DNA from: Flammeovirga agarivorans
GTDB taxonomy: Bacteria > Bacteroidota > Bacteroidia > Cytophagales > Flammeovirgaceae
Direction of reading: 5' to 3'
DNA length: 64,000 nt
Assembly: GCF_012641475.1 (NCBI RefSeq)
Contig: NZ_JABAIL010000001.1
Location: 1-64,000, forward strand
Under the pieces are notes generated by a model. That model saw nothing but the letters and a program-made list of their open reading frames with translations, was not told the DNA's origin and searched no databases. A program made the position numbers and the translations under genes. Shown piece after piece: positions 17,663 through 26,014 of this stretch; within the stretch, counting starts at the first letter, position 1; each line of letters opens with the position of its first letter.

Positions 17663-17739
17663 GTGAACCGTTGCGTATAGGCTTTATTTTATATAGATAT
17701 TATTGAAAAGCTCGCTGGTCACTCAGTGAGCTTTTTTTT
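17642..17739 (+). promoter_or_regulatory. Transcription attenuator of the trp operon
   Basis: Three competing pairings can be drawn. 1:2 joins 17642-17650 with 17657-17665 (9 bp, two G-U). 2:3 joins TGAGTGA (17660-17666) with TCACTCA (17719-17725), extended by CC/GG across one bulged A and by A-U and U-G on the other side. 3:4 joins 17707-17717 with 17724-17734 (11 bp, one G-U) and is followed by at least five more T, a standard terminator. 2:3 excludes both others. A ribosome stalled on the Trp codons would cover arm 1, freeing arm 2 to form 2:3 and let transcription enter trpE. With Trp plentiful, 3:4 ends transcription. Pairings come from the sequence; the mechanism is the classical one. 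Confidence 0.85.
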
Positions 17740-17779
17740 ATGTTTCAATTTTGATATTCAACTAATTAAAAATAAAAAT

Positions 17780-19186
17780 ATGTACCATTTTATCAACACA
17801 CATGCGGAGCTTCTTGCAGATACTGTTACTCCAGTAAGCATTTACTTGAGAGTAAGAGATCGTTTTGCAAATAGCTTATTGTTAGAGAGTTCAGATTATC
17901 ATGGAGCAGATAATAGTTATTCTTTTATTTGCTGTGAGCCGGTGGCTGAGATTTCTGTTACAGACAAATTATTACGCGTTCAATACCCAAATAAGGAAGA
18001 AGAAAAAAAGACATTAACTACATATGCTGAAGCATTACAGGAACTGTCAGTTTTTTCGAAGTCTTTTGAGCATAAGCAAGATGAAAATCAGAAGTTTCCA
18101 TCACATGGGTTGTTTGGATATATGACTTACGATGCGGTACAATCGTTCGAAGAAATTGAGTTCGATAGTGATAAAGTTGATACTGAAATCCCTCAAATTA
18201 GATATCAAGCTTTTAGATATGTCATTGCAATCAATCATTTTAAAAATGAGCTTCATATTTTTGAGCATATCCCAGAAGGTGATAATAGCGAAAGTAATAT
18301 CGAAGAAATTAAGACGCTGATAAAAAGTAAAAATTTCCCTGCATATCACTTTTCAAGATCGGGTGAAGAGACGACAAACTTCACTGACGAAGAATTTTTA
18401 GAAGTCTTGAAAAAAGGGAAAGACCACTGTTTTAGAGGAGATGTTTTCCAGATAGTATTATCAAGAAGATACCAACAAGATTTCCAAGGTGATGAATTTA
18501 ATGTTTACAGAGCATTACGTTCAATAAATCCTTCTCCTTATCTATTTTACTTTGACTACGGTACATATAAGATTTTTGGTTCTTCTCCTGAAGCTCAAAT
18601 CATTGTCAAAGATAAAAAAGCTACTATCCACCCAATTGCAGGAACTTTTAAGCGTACAGGTAACGATAAGCAAGATGCCGAAATTGCTCAAAAATTATAC
18701 GATGATCCTAAAGAAAACTCAGAACATGTAATGCTAGTTGATTTAGCAAGAAATGACTTGAGTAGAAACGGAGGTAATGTTGAGGTAGAAGTATTTAAGG
18801 AAATCCAATATTACTCACATCTTATTCATTTAGTATCGAAAGTAAATGGTGATCTAACGGAAGGTACAGATCCTTTAAGAGTAGTAGCAGATACTTTCCC
18901 TGCTGGTACATTATCAGGTTCACCAAAGTACAAAGCCATGGAATTGATCGATAAATATGAAAATGTAAGACGTAGTTTTTATGGTGGAGCTATCGGTTTT
19001 ATGAGCTTTAATGGAGATTTTAACCATGCAATCATGATTCGTTCTTTCTTGAGCTTAGATAATAAACTACATTATAGAGCAGGTGCAGGTGTTGTTGCTC
19101 AGTCTTCTGAAGAAAGCGAATTGCAAGAAGTACATAACAAGTTGGCTGCACTTAGAAAGGCATTGAATATGGCCGAGGAGCTGTAA
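17780..19186 (+). CDS. trpE: Anthranilate synthase component I
   Basis: The 468-residue product is a chorismate-using TrpE. LLESS at 34-38 matches the tryptophan feedback-binding motif. The catalytic half carries GSSPEAQI, HPIAGTFKRTG, DLARNDLSRN and PAGTLSGSPK. With TrpG it converts chorismate and glutamine to anthranilate. ATG at 17780 (MYHFINTHAEL) is chosen; the frame extends upstream into the attenuator terminator, which cannot be coding in practice. It is the first structural gene of the operon, controlled by the leader at 17600-17739 and probably by Trp inhibition through LLESS. Confidence 0.96.
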   Translation: MYHFINTHAELLADTVTPVSIYLRVRDRFANSLLLESSDYHGADNSYSFICCEPVAEISVTDKLLRVQYPNKEEEKKTLTTYAEALQELSVFSKSFEHKQDENQKFPSHGLFGYMTYDAVQSFEEIEFDSDKVDTEIPQIRYQAFRYVIAINHFKNELHIFEHIPEGDNSESNIEEIKTLIKSKNFPAYHFSRSGEETTNFTDEEFLEVLKKGKDHCFRGDVFQIVLSRRYQQDFQGDEFNVYRALRSINPSPYLFYFDYGTYKIFGSSPEAQIIVKDKKATIHPIAGTFKRTGNDKQDAEIAQKLYDDPKENSEHVMLVDLARNDLSRNGGNVEVEVFKEIQYYSHLIHLVSKVNGDLTEGTDPLRVVADTFPAGTLSGSPKYKAMELIDKYENVRRSFYGGAIGFMSFNGDFNHAIMIRSFLSLDNKLHYRAGAGVVAQSSEESELQEVHNKLAALRKALNMAEEL

Positions 19187-19249
19187 TCCTCATCTTAAAG
19201 AATGAAATAACAATAACTCTTCTTTAGGAAGAGGGTGAAGTAAAAAGCA

Positions 19250-19819
19250 ATGAAGAAAATTTTAGTTTTAGATAATTACGACTCTTTTGTATACAACCTA
19301 GTACATTATTTAAGAGATCTAGGGCAAGAGGTAGAGATATTTAGAAATGATAAAATCACTTTGGAAGAAGTAGGGAAATATGATAAAATTCTTCTTTCTC
19401 CAGGGCCAGGTATCCCTTCTGAAGCAGGGATAATGCCTGAAGTGATTAAAACATATGCATCAACAAAAAGTATTTTGGGTGTTTGTTTAGGGCATCAAGC
19501 AATAGGTGAAGCCTTTGGAGCTTCCTTAGAAAATAATTATCCATTGCATGGTGTAGCAGATCAAGCTCAAGTAACTACACCAGAAGCAAAATTATTTCAG
19601 GGGTTACCCAATACTTTTAAAATTGGACACTATCACTCTTGGGTAGTTCAATCAGATAGTTTAGCTGGTACTCCTTTACAAGTAACTGCTAGAGATGAAA
19701 AAGGATTTGTTATGGCTTTTCAGCATAAAGAATTTGATGTACAAGGCGTACAATTTCATCCAGAATCTGTATTGACTGAACATGGAATGGACATGTTAAA
19801 AAATTGGATACAAGGCTAA
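19250..19819 (+). CDS. trpG: Anthranilate synthase component II (glutamine amidotransferase)
   Basis: The 189-residue class I amidotransferase has DNYDSFVYNL, the oxyanion segment LSPGPGIP, nucleophile Cys79 in GVCLGHQAIGE and the His-Glu pair in FHPESVLT. It supplies ammonia from glutamine to TrpE. Such subunits can also serve para-aminobenzoate synthase, but the place between trpE and trpD points to tryptophan. The gap from trpE is 63 bp and to trpD 70 bp. Confidence 0.95.
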   Translation: MKKILVLDNYDSFVYNLVHYLRDLGQEVEIFRNDKITLEEVGKYDKILLSPGPGIPSEAGIMPEVIKTYASTKSILGVCLGHQAIGEAFGASLENNYPLHGVADQAQVTTPEAKLFQGLPNTFKIGHYHSWVVQSDSLAGTPLQVTARDEKGFVMAFQHKEFDVQGVQFHPESVLTEHGMDMLKNWIQG

Positions 19820-19889
19820 AACATCGAGTGGATAACTTATAGTTAAGCAAAACTATACTTAACTGATAAAAAGAACTCTTAATTCATAA

Positions 19890-20876
19890 ATGATGAAGAA
19901 GATACTGAACCGACTTTTTGAATATGGCTCTTTAACACAAGAAGAAGCCAAAGCGACTTTAACTAAATTAGCACAAGGAGAATTTAACCCTTCTCAAATT
20001 GCAGCTTTCCTTACTGTTTATTCTATGCGTAGTATTACCGTTGAAGAATTGACGGGATTTAGAGATGCTATGTTAGAATTGTGCTTAAGAATAGATTTAG
20101 ATGATTTTGATGCCATGGACCTTTGCGGTACAGGAGGTGATGGCCAAGATACTTTTAATATTTCAACCTTATCCTCTTTTATTGTAGCAGGAGCAGGTCA
20201 GAATGTAGCCAAGCATGGTAATAATGGTGTTTCCTCAGTTTGTGGTTCATCAAACTTGATGGCACATTTTGGTTACGATTTTACCAACGATATAGATACT
20301 TTAAAAAGGAATTTAGATGAAGCAGGAATTTGTTTTATCCATGCTCCTTTGTTTCATCCAGCTATGAAAAATGTGGCACCTATCCGTAGAGAATTAGGAG
20401 TGAAAACCTTTTTCAATATGTTAGGTCCAATGGTAAATCCTTCTTTTCCGAAGAAACAGATTGTTGGTGTATTTAGCTTAGAAGTAGCTCGATTATACGG
20501 GTATTTATATCAACAGACAGACAAGCAATTTGCGATTCTTCATTCATTAGATATTTATGATGAAATCTCATTAACATCACCGTTTAAGATGATTACAAAA
20601 GACTCTGAAAGGTTATTAAAACCAGAAGATCTAGGTTTGAATTATCAAACGAAAGAATCTTTGTTTGGTGGAGGGACGATTGCAGAGTCAGCTAAAATAT
20701 TTACGGATGTTCTAGAAAACAAAGGTACTGCACCTCAGAAACAAGCCGTATTAGCCAATGCAGGTGTTGCCATTGCAACAGGAAAAGGTCTAGAATTAGA
20801 AGAAGGAGTTGCTCAAGCAAGAGAATCTCTAGAATCTGGAGCTGCATTTAAAGCATTTAAAAAGTTAGTATCATAA
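19890..20876 (+). CDS. trpD: Anthranilate phosphoribosyltransferase
   Basis: The 328-residue product carries the PRPP-binding GTGGDGQDTFNIST, the AKHGNNGVSS loop and the later RRELGVKTFFNMLGP that lines the anthranilate site. It joins anthranilate to PRPP. Two ATG codons stand in tandem at 19890 and 19893; either could be used. It lies 24 bp before trpC. Confidence 0.96.
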   Translation: MMKKILNRLFEYGSLTQEEAKATLTKLAQGEFNPSQIAAFLTVYSMRSITVEELTGFRDAMLELCLRIDLDDFDAMDLCGTGGDGQDTFNISTLSSFIVAGAGQNVAKHGNNGVSSVCGSSNLMAHFGYDFTNDIDTLKRNLDEAGICFIHAPLFHPAMKNVAPIRRELGVKTFFNMLGPMVNPSFPKKQIVGVFSLEVARLYGYLYQQTDKQFAILHSLDIYDEISLTSPFKMITKDSERLLKPEDLGLNYQTKESLFGGGTIAESAKIFTDVLENKGTAPQKQAVLANAGVAIATGKGLELEEGVAQARESLESGAAFKAFKKLVS

Positions 20877-20900
20877 GTCATTTATTAGAGTAAGTTCACC

Positions 20901-21683
20901 ATGACGATTTTAGATAAAATTGTTGCACATAAAAAAATTGAAGTAGCAGCAAGAAAAGAGATTTTAAGTATTTCAGATTTACAGGAAAGACCATTATTTG
21001 ATAAAGAACCGGTTTCTGCTAAATCTTGGATAGGAAGTCCAACTAAATCAGGTATTATCGCTGAATTTAAAAGACAGTCTCCTTCAAAAGGATTGATCAA
21101 CGGTAAAGCCTTGGTAACGGATGTTGCAGAAGGGTATTATAAAGCGGGTGCCTCGGCAATGTCGGTGCTAACAGATAGAGAGTTTTTTGGAGGAACAGTA
21201 GATGATTTATTAGCAGCAAGGTCTGTATCTCCAGTGCCTATTATTAGAAAAGACTTCATTGTAGATGAATATCAAATCATCGAAGCTAAATCAATTGGTG
21301 CTGATTTTATTTTATTGATAGCTTCTTGTTTGACTCCTGAAGAGTCGAAAACTTATGCTTCTGTTGCTAGAAACCTAGGAATGCAAGTATTATTAGAAGT
21401 TCACAACGAAGAAGAGTTAAATGCTCATATTGATCCTTGTATGGATCTTGTTGGAGTAAATAACAGGAACTTGAAAACTTTTGAAGTAAGTATTGAAAAT
21501 TCTAAGAAATTGGCGGATAAAATTCCTAATGAATTTATTAAGGTGTCTGAAAGCGGAATTAGCAATATTGAAAATATTAAAGAGCTAAGAAAATACGGTT
21601 ATAAAGGATTCCTGATTGGAGAAAACTTTATGAAGACAGAAGACCCTGCAAAAGCAGCAATAGATTTTATTGGTCAGCTTTAG
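20901..21683 (+). CDS. trpC: Indole-3-glycerol phosphate synthase
   Basis: The 260-residue TIM barrel has the family residues in AEFKRQSPSKG, VLTDREFFGG, IIRKDFIVDEYQI, LLEVHNEEEL, VGVNNRNL and VSESGI. It converts carboxyphenylamino-deoxyribulose phosphate into indole glycerol phosphate. It is a stand-alone enzyme, not fused to TrpF, whose gene follows about 0.9 kb later. Its 3' end overlaps by 17 bp the 3' end of a reverse-strand lipoprotein gene. Confidence 0.96.
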   Translation: MTILDKIVAHKKIEVAARKEILSISDLQERPLFDKEPVSAKSWIGSPTKSGIIAEFKRQSPSKGLINGKALVTDVAEGYYKAGASAMSVLTDREFFGGTVDDLLAARSVSPVPIIRKDFIVDEYQIIEAKSIGADFILLIASCLTPEESKTYASVARNLGMQVLLEVHNEEELNAHIDPCMDLVGVNNRNLKTFEVSIENSKKLADKIPNEFIKVSESGISNIENIKELRKYGYKGFLIGENFMKTEDPAKAAIDFIGQL

Positions 21684-22071
21684 CCTTTAATTGCATCTTA
21701 CTCTTATGAAAACGAATTCGTTTTACTTGTGGTAAGTAATCGAAGTTTCTGTAAAAGTTATCTTTAGAGCCAGGCATAGAATATTGACCTAATACCTTGA
21801 TGCTGCCTTTGACATAAATTTCAGACGGTCCATCTTCTGTAGCGTAGACTACAACAACACCTGTTCGGTGGTGGATGTCCAGAGAATCTGCTTTTATTTC
21901 AATTTCAGGATCATTAAAATAGGCGTTACCTCTTAAGCATAGTGTATGTTTCTTTTGATTGATAAAAGCATTATCTGCACTATAATCTAAAGAGCGTTCT
22001 CTATCATAAAACTGTCGGTTACAGCTAGAGAGGAAAAAGGATAAAAGAAATATGTATGCCGCAATTCTCAT
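21667..22071 (-). CDS. Lipoprotein with possible OstA/LptA-like beta fold
   Basis: The 134-residue product has a lipoprotein signal (FLLSFFLSSC, lipobox Cys at about residue 17). The mature part contains FNDPEIEIKADSLDIHHRTG followed by VVVVYATEDG and YVKGSIKVLGQ, alternating strands like those of LptA/OstA or LptC, but similarity by eye is weak. It is transcribed against the trp operon and sits with the frameshifted gene at 22108-22549 as a two-gene reverse-strand island between trpC and trpF. Its end overlaps trpC by 17 bp, so convergent transcripts meet there. Confidence 0.6.
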   Translation of the reverse strand: MRIAAYIFLLSFFLSSCNRQFYDRERSLDYSADNAFINQKKHTLCLRGNAYFNDPEIEIKADSLDIHHRTGVVVVYATEDGPSEIYVKGSIKVLGQYSMPGSKDNFYRNFDYLPQVKRIRFHKSKMQLKAKADQ

Positions 22072-22107
22072 ATATCAAAGATAATAGTTGCCTACATCTT
22101 TCAGAAA

Positions 22108-22549
22108 TTATTTCATAGGAGTAAGTGTATTTGATTTCCGATTATAGATACAGTTCTCTTTTATCATTAAGAGACTAGGCTCAATTGCTTCTAGTTGAAG
22201 GTCTCCTAAAATAGAAATATTAATAGAAGGAGTGATAGTGGCAGGGTAATTAGGTGAGGCATAAATCAAAATATCTTTTTTACAAAAGTTAAGGTGAATT
22301 TGTTCTCCATGAATGGTAGCTTCTTCAAATTGAACTGATGCTTTTGAATAAAGTTTCATGATTTGAGTCCGTACTGAGAATGATGAAGAACCTGCTTCGT
22401 ATTGAGGGTAAGTAGGGAAACATACTTCATACTTTGAGTGAGGTAGTAAAGAATTATAGATTTTGATCTGCTTTATAATCAGTAGTCTGAGCCATTAAGA
22501 TCATTGGGGATAAAAAGAAAGCGAGTAGTATTTGCTTGTGTAAGTGCAT
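22108..22549 (-). pseudogene. Frameshifted small exported protein
   Basis: Two frames seem to be one gene split by a single-base shift. ATG at 22549 opens a frame for a signal peptide (MHLHKQILLAFFLSPMILMA then QTTDYKADQ) that stops at 22454. The second frame is open from before that stop to 22108 and continues IYNSLLPHSKYEVCFPTY, then an 83-residue part that could start at its own ATG (22359). Removing one A from the AAAA run at 22461-22464 (minus strand) would join them into about 146 residues, an exported protein with strand-rich sequence. It may be a real mutation, a sequencing slip in a short homopolymer, or a 22108-22359 gene that lost its upstream part. The neighbour at 21667-22071 may be related. 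Confidence 0.55.
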
Positions 22550-22582
22550 AGTGTTGTGATAGATTGAGTTAAATTTCAGTTC

Positions 22583-23257
22583 ATGAATAAGAACAAACAA
22601 AATATAGAAACCGTCAGTTGGAAGGTTTGTGGTATGAGAGATCAGAAGAATATTTATGATGTCTTAACATTGGATCCTGACTATATGGGGTTTATTATCT
22701 ACCCTCCATCTTCGAGGTTTATTGAAAAACAGGACGTTTCTTTTCTTGAAGAAAAATGGCCTGATACTGTAAAAACGAAGAGAGTAGGAGTGTTTGTAAA
22801 TGAAGATGAGTCAACCATTTTAGCGTATGCAAAGAAGTATCATTTTGATGTAATTCAGCTTCACGGAACTGAACCTCCAAGTCTTTGTGAATCCTTAAAA
22901 ACAAAAGGGTTTGAAGTTTTTAAAGTCTTTGGAATTAAAGATGAGTTTAATTTTGAAGCCCTAAAGCCTTATGAAGCATATGTAGATTACTTCTTGTTTG
23001 ATACAAAATCACCTCAACATGGCGGAACTGGGGAGACATTTGATTGGGGAGTTCTAGAACAATATAGTTCAACAAAACCTTTTCTTTTGAGTGGGGGTCT
23101 TTCTTTAGAAAATATAAAGAATATCAGAAAGTTAGATCATTTACCTTGCAAAGGAATTGATGTAAATAGTAAATTTGAGACATCACCGGCTTTTAAAGAT
23201 ATAGAGCAATTAAAATCTTTAGCAGAATGGGTGAAATCCATCAATAATAAAAAATAG
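22583..23257 (+). CDS. trpF: Phosphoribosylanthranilate isomerase
   Basis: The 224-residue TIM barrel has the catalytic cysteine in WKVCGMRD (near residue 16), the phosphate and general-acid regions [27 protein letters not shown] and [11 protein letters not shown], and a C-terminal GIDVNSKFE that stands for the usual DVNSGVE. It isomerises phosphoribosylanthranilate. The gap to trpB is only 4 bp. Upstream the reverse-strand pair separates it from trpC, so it might have its own promoter. Confidence 0.94.
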   Translation: MNKNKQNIETVSWKVCGMRDQKNIYDVLTLDPDYMGFIIYPPSSRFIEKQDVSFLEEKWPDTVKTKRVGVFVNEDESTILAYAKKYHFDVIQLHGTEPPSLCESLKTKGFEVFKVFGIKDEFNFEALKPYEAYVDYFLFDTKSPQHGGTGETFDWGVLEQYSSTKPFLLSGGLSLENIKNIRKLDHLPCKGIDVNSKFETSPAFKDIEQLKSLAEWVKSINNKK

Positions 23258-23261
23258 ACAG

Positions 23262-24446
23262 ATGACATATCAGCAACCAGATCAGAATGGCTATTACGGT
23301 CAGTTTGGAGGAGCATATATTCCTGAGATGCTTTATCCAAATGTAAAAGAATTAAAGGATAATTATGAGGCGATGATCGCTGACCCAAAATTCAAAGAGG
23401 AGTTTGATGGATTATTGAAAGACTATGTAGGTAGACCTACACCTCTTTATTTTGCAAAGAAATTATCTGAAAAGTATGGTGCTAAAATCTACCTTAAAAG
23501 AGAAGATTTAAATCATACTGGTGCACATAAAGTAAACAATACTATTGGGCAGATTCTTTTAGCAAGAAGGTTAAATAAGAAGAAGATTATCGCAGAGACA
23601 GGTGCAGGTCAACATGGTGTGGCTACAGCTACTGTTTGTGCTTTAATGAATATGGAGTGTATCGTTTACATGGGAGAAATTGACATTGCTCGTCAACGTC
23701 CGAATGTAGAGCGTATGCGTTTATTAGGAGCAACAGTAATTCCAGCAACTAGTGGTTCTAAGACATTAAAAGATGCAACAAATGAGGCAATGCGTCATTG
23801 GATTAATAACCCAAATGATACACACTATATTATTGGTTCAGTTGTAGGACCTCATCCATACCCAGATATGGTTGCGAAGTTTCAGTCAGTGATTTCAGAA
23901 GAAATCAAATGGCAGTTAAAAGAAAAAGAAGGGAAAGAAAATCCAGATCATGTTATTGCATGTGTAGGAGGTGGTTCTAATGCAGCAGGTGCATTTTTCC
24001 ATTACTTAGATGAGAAAGATGTCAACTTGGTAGCAGTAGAAGCTGCCGGACATGGAGTTGAATCTGGGGAGTCAGCAGCAACAACTGCCTTGGGTACTCC
24101 AGGTGTACTTCATGGATCTAAAACGATTTTGATGCAAACAGAAGATGGGCAAGTGGTAGAACCTTACTCAATTTCTGCTGGTCTTGATTACCCTGGTATT
24201 GGGCCAATCCATGCTCATTTATTTGATTCAGGAAGAGCAGAATTCAAATATGTTACTGATGATGAAGCCATGAATGCAGGTGTTGAATTGTCAAGGTTGG
24301 AAGGTATTATTCCAGCGGTAGAATCAGCTCATGCCTTTGCAGCTTTAGGTAAAATGAACTTTAAATCTGATGATGTTGTAGTTGTAAACTTATCAGGTAG
24401 AGGCGATAAAGACCTTGAGACATACATTAAATGGGGGAACTATTAA
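23262..24446 (+). CDS. trpB: Tryptophan synthase beta chain
   Basis: The 394-residue PLP enzyme has Lys90 in [11 protein letters not shown] as the Schiff-base residue, [11 protein letters not shown], the phosphate-binding GGGSNA and LSGRGDKD near the end, the TrpB1 pattern that works with TrpA. It condenses indole and serine. It is the last gene before a terminator, and no trpA follows, which is unusual for a complete operon. Confidence 0.97.
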   Translation: MTYQQPDQNGYYGQFGGAYIPEMLYPNVKELKDNYEAMIADPKFKEEFDGLLKDYVGRPTPLYFAKKLSEKYGAKIYLKREDLNHTGAHKVNNTIGQILLARRLNKKKIIAETGAGQHGVATATVCALMNMECIVYMGEIDIARQRPNVERMRLLGATVIPATSGSKTLKDATNEAMRHWINNPNDTHYIIGSVVGPHPYPDMVAKFQSVISEEIKWQLKEKEGKENPDHVIACVGGGSNAAGAFFHYLDEKDVNLVAVEAAGHGVESGESAATTALGTPGVLHGSKTILMQTEDGQVVEPYSISAGLDYPGIGPIHAHLFDSGRAEFKYVTDDEAMNAGVELSRLEGIIPAVESAHAFAALGKMNFKSDDVVVVNLSGRGDKDLETYIKWGNY

Positions 24447-24477
24447 TCACTCATTAAACGAAAGGTCACTTTTAAAG

Positions 24478-24513
24478 ATCACAGGTTAATTAGGTTAGCC
24501 TGTGATTTTTTTT
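24478..24513 (+). terminator. Terminator of the trp operon
   Basis: Arms ATCACAGGTTA (24478-24488) and TAGCCTGTGAT (24496-24506, one G-U pair) close a 7-base loop and end in a T8 run. Confidence 0.88.
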
Positions 24514-24615
24514 GGTCTTAAAAAGGAAGAAGAAGAAATTAATTAAGTAATACTAAACATTGTGATTGCCGTTTTATCAACTAACTCAAATAATAAATAC
24601 TAAAACAAGATTACA

Positions 24616-25497
24616 ATGAGACAATTACTTATTATTCAACTTCTGTTTGTTCTTTTATCCTCAACCTCATTCGCTCAACTAATCCCTGTTGAGATTGACT
24701 TATCTAAAAAGAACCTTACTTATCCATTCACTCCTGTAGACATGCCAATGTTTACCAATAACACAGACGATATTCAATTGACATCGCCAGTTTCTGTACT
24801 TAAGGAAGATGGTAGCTATGTAACAGGAAATATCAAATTTGTAGCAGGAAGTCTAGATAATATTGTTACTCAAATCCATGTCAAAGATCAACAGACAGGA
24901 GAGAAAGTAAAATTAAAACTAGAAGAGATTAAATCTATAGTGATTGCTACATCAAAAGATGTCAATCTAAATACAGTTGTTAATCAACATGAGTCTATTT
25001 CATATATTGGAGATAAAGACTTATCACAAATTACAGTAACAAAAAATCAAGTTTCTTATTTTGAAAAAGTAATGATTTCAAAAGGGAAAAAACAGAAAGC
25101 AGTATTGCTACAGGCAATCAATTATGAGCAATCAAAAGAAAATGATGTCACTGTATTTTATGATCCAAAAGGAAAGAATACTCAAGTGAAAGTGAATTTG
25201 GTTATCAATGAACCTGGTTATAAATTCAAAGGTGCAGTAATGGAGTTTGTTCCTAATGCCTATTATATTAAGAATAATACGACTGGTGAAGTGGTACATA
25301 TTTCTGAGAAGGAATACAAAAAATCTATGGGAACATACCCTGAAACTATATTTACAGATGCCTCTGTTATTGAAAGATTGAAAGAAGGGAATAAAGCATC
25401 TGTTAATAAGTATTCAGAAGATAATTGGGCTTTCTTCTTGATGAATGCAATCAATTATAATTTGAATAATACAGGAGAGGCATCTTCAACGAAATAA
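24616..25497 (+). CDS. Exported protein of unknown function
   Basis: The 293-residue product has a signal peptide ending TSFAQ at about residue 21. The mature part is strand-rich, with repeated valine/isoleucine patterns (SIVIATSKDVNL, QVKVNLVINEPG, GAVMEFVPNAYYI) and a C-terminal helical end (NWAFFLMNAINYNL). There is no metal or catalytic motif. It lies between the trp terminator and the DNPH1-like gene, which begins 68 bp later, so those two may be co-transcribed. I cannot assign it. Confidence 0.65.
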   Translation: MRQLLIIQLLFVLLSSTSFAQLIPVEIDLSKKNLTYPFTPVDMPMFTNNTDDIQLTSPVSVLKEDGSYVTGNIKFVAGSLDNIVTQIHVKDQQTGEKVKLKLEEIKSIVIATSKDVNLNTVVNQHESISYIGDKDLSQITVTKNQVSYFEKVMISKGKKQKAVLLQAINYEQSKENDVTVFYDPKGKNTQVKVNLVINEPGYKFKGAVMEFVPNAYYIKNNTTGEVVHISEKEYKKSMGTYPETIFTDASVIERLKEGNKASVNKYSEDNWAFFLMNAINYNLNNTGEASSTK

Positions 25498-25565
25498 CAA
25501 TTATTGATACTGACTTGATAAGAAATTTATGTAGCTTTAGCCGTAACAATAAAAAGAATGAAACG

Positions 25566-25958
25566 ATGAAGATATATTTTTCTGGATCAATCAGAGGAGG
25601 TAGAGATGATGCAAAGTTATATGCAGATATCATCGAACATATAAAACAATATGGAGAGGTATTAACTGAGCATATCGGACAAATGGATTTGCAAGAAAAT
25701 GAAATCACAGATCGACAAATCCATGATCAGGACCTGAATTGGTTGATTGAATCTGATATCATTATTGCTGAAGTAACAGTTCCGTCTTTAGGAGTTGGGT
25801 ATGAATTAGGTAGAGGTGTTGAAATGAAAAAGCCAACTTACTGTTTTCATAGAACCCCTCAAACTTCTGCGATGGTATCTGGATGTCCGGAAATCAAAAC
25901 ATATCACTACGAAAGTTTGGATGAGATTAAAGTATTAATCGATCAGATTTTTCAATAA
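25566..25958 (+). CDS. DNPH1/RCL-like 2'-deoxynucleoside 5'-phosphate N-hydrolase
   Basis: The 130-residue protein matches the animal RCL/DNPH1 family closely by motif: FSGSIRGGR (5-13) that holds the phosphate, LTEHIGQMDL, IHDQDLNWL (52-60), and AEVTVPSLGVGYELGRG (68-84) with the catalytic glutamate at Glu80. Those enzymes split 2'-deoxynucleoside monophosphates, including modified 5-hydroxymethyl-dUMP, into base and deoxyribose phosphate. ATG at 25566 aligns with the family start; the longer frame upstream is discarded. A plain nucleoside 2-deoxyribosyltransferase is the main alternative. Confidence 0.85.
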   Translation: MKIYFSGSIRGGRDDAKLYADIIEHIKQYGEVLTEHIGQMDLQENEITDRQIHDQDLNWLIESDIIIAEVTVPSLGVGYELGRGVEMKKPTYCFHRTPQTSAMVSGCPEIKTYHYESLDEIKVLIDQIFQ

Positions 25959-26004
25959 AAATAAATCCCCTCTACCATACGATAGAGGGGATTTATTTTT
26001 TTAT
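25958..26004. terminator. Bidirectional terminator between convergent genes
   Basis: A 15-bp perfect stem (arms 25960-25974 and 25983-25997, with a core of four G-C pairs) has A/T runs on each side. It can end the DNPH1-like gene and the caspase-like gene, which converge. Confidence 0.85.
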
Positions 26005-26014
26005 TGAGATGATT

